This document shows, piece by piece, positions 8,251-15,880 of a DNA stretch of 64,000 bases. Source of the stretch: JAITVB01 sp031553805 (GTDB lineage Bacteria; Bacteroidota; Bacteroidia; Bacteroidales; Rikenellaceae); contig JAVBLC010000005.1 in assembly GCA_031553805.1 (NCBI GenBank), positions 186,001 through 250,000 on the forward strand. Reading direction: 5' to 3'. The notes under the pieces are model-generated. The model had not been told where the DNA came from, did no database searches, and worked only from the letters and a program-made list of their open reading frames with translations. Each line of letters opens with the position of its first letter. Position 1 is the stretch's first letter. A program made the position numbers and the translations under genes.

Positions 8251-9252
8251 TCATTCACAGGTGGTAACGAGTGTGGCTGTTGGGGTGCTCCGGGCGCCGA
8301 ATTTGTGTTTTGAGACGGCGTTGGTTACCCCCATGTTGATTCGGAAAACGCGGCGGCGGATGGCCTCGTCGATGGCTCCGACGGTGAGGTTGTACCAGAG
8401 GTAAAGTTCGTCGATGCGGTCGAAGCCGATGTATTGGTGCACACAACTTTCCTTTGTGTAAAGCACCAGCATGAATCCGAGGAAGCGGCCGGTGGCACGT
8501 TCGCGGATGACGGTCATCGCGGCGTCGTCGCCGAAATGGCGCTTTACCGTATGGAAATAGGCGGCGGGATAAGGCGGAGCGGCGTATTCTGAAGCCCGGC
8601 GGCTGACGTCGACATAAAGCGGGTAAAGTTCGTCGAGGTACGGAAGGAAATCGGAGAGCGTCAACGTTTCATACCGTTCCGGATCAAGGGCTTCGCGGTA
8701 TTGGGCCAGCTGGTAGCGGTACTTGTATTTGAGTGTAGCGGCATGATCGTCAAACGACCGGGCTGAGGGGGCGATTTCGAGGTGTGTCACGTCGAGCACC
8801 CGCACGGCGGTGAACCCACTCCCCTCCCACTCCGCTTTCGTGTCGGCAAGCATTTCTTCCGGAAAATCGCGGAAAACGAGGGCTTCCGCCGTGCTGTTCC
8901 AAGCGCGGATTTGGGCCGACGCTTCGTCCAAAAAAGTTTTCAACGTAAACCGCCTGGGATCGTACCAGAAATGGAGGCCGGTGGTTTCGGGCGTACCGGT
9001 CGAGGCTGTCCGGAATAGTTGCCCCGCCAGCGGCTCTACACTATAGAACGGGGTGTCGGCGGCAACCATCGCCATAAACAGGGCAACGGCCTCGCCCGCT
9101 TCCTCTTTCACGAAATAGCGGAACGGGGCGTCCGGAAACGCTTCCTCGGCGACGGCCACCAGACGGGCGTCGAGGCACGCTTCGCCCCGGGCGATCAAGC
9201 GATCCCAAAGGCCTGTCGGCAACTGGCCGATGCGGTCATAGGCGGTCCACAT
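8251..9252 (-). CDS. Predicted N-acyltransferase (COG3146/GNAT-like)
   Basis: 333 aa from ATG 9252 (MWTAYDRIGQLPTGLWD). A TTG at 9273 would add seven residues but would overlap the upstream stop. The second half has the layout of a BioF2/FemAB-like double GNAT: LKYKYRYQLAQYREAL, RRASEYAAPPYPAAYFHTV, then a GFDRIDELYLWYNLTVG segment and MGVTNAVSKHKFGAR, typical of COG3146 proteins. Those are predicted amino- or peptidoglycan-linked acyltransferases with no settled substrate. It starts 8 bp after the luxC-like stop, so the pair is almost certainly co-transcribed, suggesting the two act on a shared acyl group. Confidence 0.6.
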   Translation of the reverse strand: MWTAYDRIGQLPTGLWDRLIARGEACLDARLVAVAEEAFPDAPFRYFVKEEAGEAVALFMAMVAADTPFYSVEPLAGQLFRTASTGTPETTGLHFWYDPRRFTLKTFLDEASAQIRAWNSTAEALVFRDFPEEMLADTKAEWEGSGFTAVRVLDVTHLEIAPSARSFDDHAATLKYKYRYQLAQYREALDPERYETLTLSDFLPYLDELYPLYVDVSRRASEYAAPPYPAAYFHTVKRHFGDDAAMTVIRERATGRFLGFMLVLYTKESCVHQYIGFDRIDELYLWYNLTVGAIDEAIRRRVFRINMGVTNAVSKHKFGARSTPTATLVTTCE

Positions 9253-9260
9253 TCCGTTAT

Positions 9261-10283
9261 TTATTCTGGGCAAAACATGGTTGTCAGAAATTGCATCGTA
9301 TCGACCCCGTCGGGATAATCGGCCGGACCGGGCCGCTGGGCTTCGCCGAAGTCCACACGCCGCGAATGCTCAAGTGTGCGCGTTACCACACACTGAATAT
9401 CCTGATCGTGACGCATCAGATAATCTTCAACCCCGGACAATTCATCATAAAAAGAGTAGAGCAGGTCGGGCAACGCTTCAGAACGTTCCTCGCCCTTCGC
9501 CTGGCGAAAAACAAAAAACCGGCCGTCGAGAAACGCTTCTCCCCGCATTTGCAACAATGCCCGGTGATGACGGAAAGCATCAAGATAACCCGAATGGGAG
9601 ATCTCTCGCTCACGAAAAATATGCAACAGACGTTGTACGGGAAACCCGGCAGGCAAAAAGACGCGGCTCACGTTGCGGCATCCCATCCCGAAAAAGAGAA
9701 AAACATCGTCGGAGAGCGCACGCAGGTCATCGTCGGTTTCGTTGCCGGACAGCACCGCGACACTGGTGCGGTTGCGGCGCAACAATGCCGGCCGTCCCGG
9801 AAACATTTTTGAGAAATAGCGGTTTGCATTATCGCTGCCCGTCGCGATCAGGGCATCGGGCTCGGCCGCATCAAAATTTCCGACAAGGGTAACCGCCACT
9901 TGCGGGTCGATCGCCCAAAGTTGGCCGACGACCCACTCCACGAGCACCCGGTCCTTCGACGAACATTTCAGCAGGCAACGACATCCCGCCGCCAGCACGC
10001 AAAGCAAGTCCGTGAAACCGACCAGGGGAATGTTACCCGCGGCGATTACCGCCACATTTTTCGGTTCGCCGGCAGGCAACGAGTAGCCCGACAACCAGCC
10101 CTCGAGAGCCCCGCGTTGCAACATCCGGTCGGCGATGGCACGAATAGCACGCTCGATCCCTTCGGCCGTGAACCATGGATTTTTCGCGATGGCATCTTCG
10201 ATCACACCGAAGGGTACGAGCAAGCGCCCGTCGTCCGAAACCAGGCGGCTCCCCAAAGCAGAAAAGAGTTCGACTGTATTCAT
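9261..10283 (-). CDS. Acyl-CoA reductase (LuxC family)
   Basis: 340 aa. An aldehyde-dehydrogenase-fold protein of the LuxC family. Visible hallmarks are the NVAVIAAGNIPLVGFTDLL segment at about 75-93, RRNRTSVAVLSGNET, and DVFLFFGMGCRNVSRVFLP, which carries the candidate catalytic Cys (GMGCRNVS). LuxC reduces an acyl group to the aldehyde with NADPH. In Bacteroidetes the gene often stands next to a ferredoxin, but here it is followed by a COG3146-type acyltransferase 8 bp away. It lies divergent from kdsB, with ATG 10283 about 90 bp from the kdsB start. Confidence 0.8.
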   Translation of the reverse strand: MNTVELFSALGSRLVSDDGRLLVPFGVIEDAIAKNPWFTAEGIERAIRAIADRMLQRGALEGWLSGYSLPAGEPKNVAVIAAGNIPLVGFTDLLCVLAAGCRCLLKCSSKDRVLVEWVVGQLWAIDPQVAVTLVGNFDAAEPDALIATGSDNANRYFSKMFPGRPALLRRNRTSVAVLSGNETDDDLRALSDDVFLFFGMGCRNVSRVFLPAGFPVQRLLHIFREREISHSGYLDAFRHHRALLQMRGEAFLDGRFFVFRQAKGEERSEALPDLLYSFYDELSGVEDYLMRHDQDIQCVVTRTLEHSRRVDFGEAQRPGPADYPDGVDTMQFLTTMFCPE

Positions 10284-10321
10284 TTAAAAGTGCCTGACAG
10301 CAGGCGGAATTTTTACTTTAC

Positions 10322-10353
10322 TTGGACAAATATAGCAAAAAGCGCTATATTTG
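10322..10353 (+). promoter_or_regulatory. Promoter of kdsB
   Basis: TTG at 10322-10324, a 21-bp spacer, and TATATTTG at 10346-10353. It lies 19 bp before ATG 10373 and so rules out the in-frame ATG at 10322 as the start. Confidence 0.7.
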
Positions 10354-10372
10354 CGGTATCACAAAGATTACA

Positions 10373-11134
10373 ATGAAATTCCTCGCCCTGATCCCTGCCC
10401 GTTACGCCTCGAGCCGTTTCCCCGGCAAACCATTGGCCGACATTGCGGGCAAACCGATGATCCAACACGTTTACGAACGCGCTTCGCAGGTCTTTGACGC
10501 CTGCTGGGTGGCGACCGACGACGGACGGATCAGCGACGCCGTGGAATTTTTCGGCGGCCGGGTGGTGATGACCTCGCCCGATCACCGCAGCGGCACCGAC
10601 CGCTGCCGCGAAGCCCTCGAACTGATCGAAGAACGTACCGGCGAGCGTTTCGACGTGGTCGTCAACATCCAGGGCGACGAACCGTTCATCGCCACCGAAC
10701 AGCTGCAACAACTCTCGACCTGCTTCAATCTTCCGGAAACCGACATCGCCACCCTGGTCAAGCCGTTCGGCAAGGGCGAGGATATTTTTAACCCCAATTC
10801 GCCCAAGGTGGTTATTTCGCGCGACAGCTATGCGCTTTACTTCAGCCGCTCGGCGATCCCCTTCCTGCGCAACGAGGCGGCCGACAAGTGGCAGGCGAAA
10901 TACCCCTTCCTGAAACATCTGGGCATCTACGCCTACCGAAGCAAGGTGTTGCGGGAAATCGCCCAACTGGAACCGGGCGTTTTGGAAACAGCCGAATCGC
11001 TCGAACAACTGCGCTGGCTCGAGAACGGTTTTCGCATTCGCGTGGCCGTCACCGACCGCGAATCGCTGGCGGTGGATACCCCCGACGATCTGGAACGTGT
11101 GCGCGAAATTTTCGAGAAGCGCAAGGGGAAATAA
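10373..11134 (+). CDS. kdsB: 3-deoxy-manno-octulosonate cytidylyltransferase (CMP-KDO synthetase)
   Basis: 253 aa, the family's usual length. The N-terminal motif LIPARYASSRFPGKPLADI binds CTP. VATDDGRI, MTSPDHRSGTDRC and VNIQGDEPFI follow in the expected order. The reaction is CTP + KDO to CMP-KDO, the activated sugar for lipid A inner-core assembly, in the cytoplasm. The start at ATG 10373 (MKFLALIPAR) matches orthologues and the promoter position. Confidence 0.95.
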   Translation: MKFLALIPARYASSRFPGKPLADIAGKPMIQHVYERASQVFDACWVATDDGRISDAVEFFGGRVVMTSPDHRSGTDRCREALELIEERTGERFDVVVNIQGDEPFIATEQLQQLSTCFNLPETDIATLVKPFGKGEDIFNPNSPKVVISRDSYALYFSRSAIPFLRNEAADKWQAKYPFLKHLGIYAYRSKVLREIAQLEPGVLETAESLEQLRWLENGFRIRVAVTDRESLAVDTPDDLERVREIFEKRKGK

Positions 11135-11197
11135 GCTTGTTTTTGTACTTTTTGCCCTTTTTTCACAGAAACAGCAAAAAAATCAAAAAATGTGAAT

Positions 11198-11407
11198 TAT
11201 CTTTGCGCCATCTAAGAGGCACTCTTTCCGGAGTGCCGATTCATACCCCTCAAAAATTCACCTTCTGAAAAACCGCCTGCGGATATGCCCTTATTGAGCG
11301 ATTTTGCACAAAACCGCAGGCCCCTACAAGCCGATTTCTCAAAAAATTTCCTGGTCAGCCAGAGCTGACAAGATGTGGAAAAGATCCCATAACCTGATCA
11401 ATATCCG
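11198..11407 (+). promoter_or_regulatory. Promoter element and long 5' leader of rho
   Basis: TATCTTTG at 11198-11205 fits the -7 consensus and is followed by about 195 nt of untranslated leader before ATG 11408. The leader has C-rich, unstructured stretches (for example ACCGCCTGCGG, CCGCAGGCCCC) able to form alternative pairings. In other bacteria rho is often autoregulated through its leader, and here that is inference only. Confidence 0.45.
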
Positions 11408-13225
11408 ATGAAGAAAACACCCAAGGAGGATTCCGTGGAATCCCAAGAGGTATCACAACGCGTCCGCCGTCCGCGTAAAACGGCCGAACACGTCACCCTG
11501 CAAGGCCGCGACGGCGAGCCCACGCGCAAAGAAGAAAAAAAGGACGCGCCCGAACCCGCCGCTCCGGCCACACCCCCTACCCTGACCGAAGCAACCGGCG
11601 CGCCAGCGCCCGAAACGGCAACCGCCGAAACAGCCCCCAGGCGCCGCGGACGGCCGCGTGTAACCAAGCCCGAAGCCGAACCAGCTGCACCGCAGCAGCT
11701 CGCCCCTCAATCCGAGCAACCGGCCAATGCCGCCTCTCCGGCCTCCACTTCGGTCCCCGAAATAATTCAGGCTGTTGCGGAGAACGCAACGACTGAAGCC
11801 GCTCCCCGACAAAAAGAACGGTTTAATCCCCGTGAAAACCGCAAGGGCAATTACGACAAGCGAAATTTTCAGAAACCACGTGTAGAGGAAAAGATCGTGG
11901 AGGACCTGCTTCCGGAAGATGAAATCCTGCCGGCAGCCGAAAACGAAGAAGCAGCCGTTCCGGTGGAAATGCCCGCTACCGCAGCCGCCACGCCGGAAAG
12001 CGCTGAAAAGCCCGCCGGCCTTCCCATAGAAGAGCCGCCATCGCGCCCCGATCCGCGCCAGCAAAAGCAACAGCAGCCTGGCAAAAAGCGCGAAGCCCGT
12101 GACGAATACCTCGGCACGATCGAAGCCGAAGGCGTGTTGGAAATGATCCAGGATGGATACGGTTTCCTCCGTTCAGCCGACTACAACTACCTCAATTCGC
12201 CCGACGATATTTACGTATCGCCCTCGCAGATCAAGCGCTTCGGCCTCAAGGCGGGCGACTCGGTCGAAGGCGTGATCCGCCCCCCAAAAGAGGGCGAAAA
12301 ATACTTTCCGTTAATTAACGTAACACGTATCAACGGCCTGCTCCCGGAAGAAACCCGCGACCGGGTGCAATTCGAATTCCTCACCCCGCTTTTCCCCAAC
12401 GAAAAGTTCAACATCACGGGCAACGGCCACAACAACCTTTCGACCCGCGTGGTCGACCTCTTCGCCCCCATCGGCAAAGGCCAACGCGCGCTGATCGTCG
12501 CCCAGCCAAAAACGGGTAAAACAGTATTGCTCAAGGACATTGCCAACGCCATCGCCGACAACAACCCCGAGGCTTATATGATCGTACTGCTGATCGACGA
12601 ACGCCCCGAGGAGGTGACCGACATGGCCCGCAGCGTGAAAGCCGAGGTGATCGCCTCGACCTTCGACGAACAGGCTTCGCGCCACGTGAAAGTAGCCGAA
12701 ATGGTGCTCGAAAAGGCGAAACGAATGGTCGAATGCGGCCATGACGTGGTGATCCTGCTCGACTCGATCACCCGCCTGGCACGCGCATATAATACGGTAC
12801 AACCCGCTTCCGGGAAAGTGCTTTCGGGAGGGGTCGACGCCAACGCCCTGCACAAGCCCAAGCGTTTCTTCGGTGCGGCCCGCAACACCGAGGAAAAAGG
12901 TTCGTTGACGATCATCGCCACCGCCCTGATCGAAACCGGATCGAAGATGGACGAAGTGATCTTCGAAGAATTCAAGGGTACGGGCAACATGGAACTCCAA
13001 CTCGACCGCAAACTTTCCAATAAAAGGGTCTATCCTGCTGTTGATATTACTGCCTCCAGCACTCGCCGCGACGACCTGCTGATGGACAAGGAAACGTTGC
13101 AAAAGATATGGATCCTGCGCCGCTACATGGCCGACATGAACTCGGTCGAAGCGATGGAAGAGATGAAGAAACACATGGAAGCCACCCGTTCCAACGAGGA
13201 ACTGCTGGTGACAATGAACAAGTAA
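11408..13225 (+). CDS. rho: Transcription termination factor Rho
   Basis: 605 aa, about 185 longer than E. coli Rho. Residues 1-235 are a low-complexity Pro/Ala/Glu/Arg-rich extension. The core begins near EYLGTIEAEGVLEMIQDGYG (RNA-binding cold-shock-like domain). Walker A is AQPKTGKTVLLKDI, Walker B is MIVLLIDERPEEVTDM, the Q loop is SITRLARAYN, and the R loop region STRRDDLLMDKE is intact, so the helicase should be active. Bacteroides Rho proteins carry comparable disordered insertions, and the one in B. thetaiotaomicron has been reported to drive condensate formation. miaA starts 3 bp after the stop. Confidence 0.95.
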   Translation: MKKTPKEDSVESQEVSQRVRRPRKTAEHVTLQGRDGEPTRKEEKKDAPEPAAPATPPTLTEATGAPAPETATAETAPRRRGRPRVTKPEAEPAAPQQLAPQSEQPANAASPASTSVPEIIQAVAENATTEAAPRQKERFNPRENRKGNYDKRNFQKPRVEEKIVEDLLPEDEILPAAENEEAAVPVEMPATAAATPESAEKPAGLPIEEPPSRPDPRQQKQQQPGKKREARDEYLGTIEAEGVLEMIQDGYGFLRSADYNYLNSPDDIYVSPSQIKRFGLKAGDSVEGVIRPPKEGEKYFPLINVTRINGLLPEETRDRVQFEFLTPLFPNEKFNITGNGHNNLSTRVVDLFAPIGKGQRALIVAQPKTGKTVLLKDIANAIADNNPEAYMIVLLIDERPEEVTDMARSVKAEVIASTFDEQASRHVKVAEMVLEKAKRMVECGHDVVILLDSITRLARAYNTVQPASGKVLSGGVDANALHKPKRFFGAARNTEEKGSLTIIATALIETGSKMDEVIFEEFKGTGNMELQLDRKLSNKRVYPAVDITASSTRRDDLLMDKETLQKIWILRRYMADMNSVEAMEEMKKHMEATRSNEELLVTMNK

Positions 13226-13228
13226 ATT

Positions 13229-14164
13229 ATGACACCGGCCGCAGACAGCAAAACGTTGGTTGTCGTCGTCGGAGCCACGGCTACGGGCAAGACCGATCTC
13301 AGCATCGGCCTTGCCCGTCGTTTTGGTGCGCCGATCCTCTCGTGCGACTCGCGCCAGATGTACCGCGAAATGCCGATTGGCACAGCTGCACCTTCGGTTG
13401 AGGAACAGGATGGTACCCCCCACTATTTCATCGCTTCGCGCAGCGTGACCGAGCCCTACACCAGCGGCCGGTTTGAGTTGGATGCACTGGCCTTGCTCGA
13501 CGAACTTTTCAAAAAGCACGACGTGGTGGTAATGGTCGGCGGATCGGGACTTTACGTAGACGCCGTGTGCCGCGGGATCGACGCCGTGCCGGCGACCAAC
13601 CCTGTGCTGCGGCAACAAGTGATGGAACGGTTGGAAAACGAGGGGCTCGATGCACTTTACGCCGAATTGGAGCAGCTTGACCCGGAATATGCCGCCGCAG
13701 TCGACCGCAGCAATCCGCAACGGGTCATGCGGGCCCTCGAAGTATGCCTCGAAACCGGAAAGACCTACACCGAATTACGCAGCGGGCAGGCCAAGGAACG
13801 ACCATTCCAAATCATAAAGATAGGCATTACGATGCCGCGCGAAGCGCTTTACGCACGCATCGACCGCCGGGTCGACGCCATGGTGGCCGCGGGATTGGAA
13901 GCGGAAGCCCGACAGCTCTTCCCCCTGCGCGAAATGAACGCTCTGCAAACGGTCGGCTATCGCGAATTTTTCGATTATTTTAACGGGAAGGTTTCCCGGG
14001 AAGAAGCCATCGAACTGATCAAACGCAACAGCCGCCGCTATGCCAAACGCCAAATCACCTGGTTTGCCCGCGACCCGGAGATCGCCTGGTTTGAGCGCAA
14101 TAAGTCAGGCACAGTGGACGTTAACGAAATTGAAGTCCTCGTCCGGCAACAATTTTCGATTTGA
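13229..14164 (+). CDS. miaA: tRNA dimethylallyltransferase
   Basis: 311 aa. P-loop GATATGKTDLSIGLA, then SCDSRQMYREMPIGTAAPS (DSRQxY substrate motif), VGGSGLYVDAV and RNSRRYAKRQITWFARD at the C-terminus all match MiaA. It transfers a dimethylallyl group to A37 of tRNAs that read UNN codons. The start codon lies 3 bp after the rho stop, which implies translational coupling. Confidence 0.95.
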   Translation: MTPAADSKTLVVVVGATATGKTDLSIGLARRFGAPILSCDSRQMYREMPIGTAAPSVEEQDGTPHYFIASRSVTEPYTSGRFELDALALLDELFKKHDVVVMVGGSGLYVDAVCRGIDAVPATNPVLRQQVMERLENEGLDALYAELEQLDPEYAAAVDRSNPQRVMRALEVCLETGKTYTELRSGQAKERPFQIIKIGITMPREALYARIDRRVDAMVAAGLEAEARQLFPLREMNALQTVGYREFFDYFNGKVSREEAIELIKRNSRRYAKRQITWFARDPEIAWFERNKSGTVDVNEIEVLVRQQFSI

Positions 14165-14185
14165 CCCGCACTAACCCTCAGAACG

Positions 14186-15052
14186 ATGAAAAACCTGATC
14201 CTTGCGACGTTTCTCCTTTTATCGAACGTTCTCTCGCTAAACGCACAGGAAATTAAAGGCATTTGCGCAGGCCCGTCGGGCAGCCGGATCGAATACGTCA
14301 GCATCGGGATTGAAGGCACTTACGTCGGCACCCTGTCTGACGCAAAAGGAAACTTTTCAATCGTCATCCCCGACAGCCTCTCGGGCCGCGCGCTGACTTT
14401 CGCCCACCTCTCCTACCAACCCCGGACGATCCCGATCGCTCAAGTGAAACAGGAAGCCGCACTGGCCCGGACATCCACAAAACCACTCGTCATCACACTG
14501 GCCGACAACGCCTTTTCGATTACCCCGATCACGGTCAATCCCCAAAAACTGCGCCTGAAGAACCTCAATTCGCGGGGTGTACGGATTCCGAACGGGATTG
14601 CCCTGCACGAGCGTCCTTCGAAATTCAAAGACCCCGAACGGGCGACCTGGGAGCTCAATTTCGGTACGTTGCTTGAACTCAAGAGAAAGACGTGGATCCG
14701 TGAAATAGATTTCGATGTGACAGGCAACACGTTCGACACGTTGGTGATGCGCGTAGCCGTTTATCAAAAAGAAGGCGACCGCTTTATTCCGCTAATGGAA
14801 AAGCCCCACTACGTCGGCATCCCGAAAAGCACGGAAAGGCAAGAGGCACGGATCGACCTGTCGAAATACGACATCATTGCCCTGGGGACAGTTTACGTCG
14901 GCCTCGAACGCGTGGAGATGAGCGGCCGGGGCCAACTCGCTTTCCCGCTTTACGGGGGCGGCAACCTCTACCTACGCAATATGGCGACGGGGATGGATAA
15001 CCGGCCAAAATTCGGCCTGGGTTTTCTCGTCAAAGGATCCGTATTGGACTAA
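14186..15052 (+). CDS. Exported carboxypeptidase-regulatory-like domain protein
   Basis: 288 aa. A signal peptide (about residues 1-20, ending SLNAQ) is followed by a CarboxypepD_reg-like beta-sandwich at about 22-100 (GTYVGTLSDAKGNFSIVIP; LTFAHLSYQPRTIPI). That domain normally sits at the N-terminus of TonB-dependent receptors, but no plug or barrel follows here. The remaining 180 residues (ELNFGTLLELKRKTWIREID onward) form an all-beta-looking domain of unknown function common in Bacteroidetes. It starts 21 bp after miaA and ends before the terminator at 15077. Confidence 0.7.
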   Translation: MKNLILATFLLLSNVLSLNAQEIKGICAGPSGSRIEYVSIGIEGTYVGTLSDAKGNFSIVIPDSLSGRALTFAHLSYQPRTIPIAQVKQEAALARTSTKPLVITLADNAFSITPITVNPQKLRLKNLNSRGVRIPNGIALHERPSKFKDPERATWELNFGTLLELKRKTWIREIDFDVTGNTFDTLVMRVAVYQKEGDRFIPLMEKPHYVGIPKSTERQEARIDLSKYDIIALGTVYVGLERVEMSGRGQLAFPLYGGGNLYLRNMATGMDNRPKFGLGFLVKGSVLD

Positions 15053-15076
15053 CACAGAAGTCAACTGCATAAAAAA

Positions 15077-15106
15077 AGCGCCGATCACTTGATCGGCGCT
15101 TTTTAT
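15077..15106. terminator. Bidirectional terminator
   Basis: AGCGCCGATC (15077-15086), ACTT loop, GATCGGCGCT (15091-15100), with A- and T-runs outside. It separates the rho-miaA group from the convergent gene at 15121. Confidence 0.85.
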
Positions 15107-15120
15107 TTTTACCCGGACAC

Positions 15121-15630
15121 TTATTTTTTGATCGAAGCGAGAATACCCGCCATCGTCTGGGTGTGGTAAGCGGCTTCGCCGGTAAGGATCGACATGATGT
15201 CTTTCGAATAGTTGATCGACTTGAGCACCTTGGCTTTGTCGAGCGGTTTGGCCGTTTTGAGGTCGTTGGCGGCAGCGGCCGACATCGAAGTCAGATCCTG
15301 AAGGTCTTTATTCTCCTGGTCTACGCGCTTCGAAAGCACGGTATATTCTTCCATCGTAAGGGGCACTTCGGCGTTGGCTTCGGGCGAGGTGCCAGCTACG
15401 CGCTCAATCAACATGCTGATTTCCACTGCATTATTTGCAGACTGAACCGATTTCGACACCAGGTTGTCGGTAGCCGACATACCTACACTCGCGGGCCTTT
15501 GCTGAAGCAGCGCCTGGAGTTTGTGGTAGCGTTCCACCGAAGCCTGAACGGCGTCGGCGCTGGGCATCTGGGCCGAAGCAATTCCGAAAGAAAATACAGA
15601 AAGAAGGAGGGCAAATAACAATTTCTTCAT
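15121..15630 (-). CDS. Small exported helical protein of unknown function
   Basis: 169 aa. A signal peptide (MKKLLFALLLSVFSFGIASA) precedes a Gln/Ala/Ser-rich, probably all-helical mature part (VERYHKLQALLQQRP; LSKRVDQENKDLQDLTSMSA) that may form a short coiled coil. No family recognised. ATG 15630 was chosen because a TATATTTG element sits upstream at 15670-15677 and the longer reading lacks a signal-like N-terminus. It is divergent from the eight-gene operon that starts at 15881, so shared regulation is possible. Confidence 0.65.
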   Translation of the reverse strand: MKKLLFALLLSVFSFGIASAQMPSADAVQASVERYHKLQALLQQRPASVGMSATDNLVSKSVQSANNAVEISMLIERVAGTSPEANAEVPLTMEEYTVLSKRVDQENKDLQDLTSMSAAAANDLKTAKPLDKAKVLKSINYSKDIMSILTGEAAYHTQTMAGILASIKK

Positions 15631-15669
15631 AGTTACACGTTTAATGTTTAAATTCAGTAAATTTTGGGC

Positions 15670-15677
15670 CAAATATA
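15670..15677 (-). promoter_or_regulatory. -7 element of the 15121-15630 gene
   Basis: CAAATATA on the plus strand reads TATATTTG on the minus strand, 40 bp before the ATG. No convincing -33 motif is visible. Confidence 0.5.
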
Positions 15678-15734
15678 CGACATAAAATTTCAAAACAGAC
15701 TTCGCATACCACATTCTCTTTAAAATTTTCGCCG

Positions 15735-15880
15735 TATATTTGTTGTTTCAAACTTGCTTAGATCCTTTGGGAGAGGCAATGTGTGTGATCCGAAGCGCAA
15801 GGTGCAGAGAGGTCTTTGAGAGCGGGAAAGTGTGGGCGCTAAGTTTATTGACTCATTCTAAATCATTTAAATAACAACCA
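15735..15880 (+). promoter_or_regulatory. -7 element and long leader of the SPFH/GYF operon
   Basis: TATATTTG at 15735-15742, then about 130 nt of leader before ATG 15881. The leader is purine-rich (GGGAGAGGC, GCAGAGAGG, GAGAGCGGG). I recognise no riboswitch in it. Confidence 0.5.

Noticed and set aside
12311..13720. 469-codon frame antisense to rho and miaA
   Set aside because: It crosses two intact genes and shows no family pattern.
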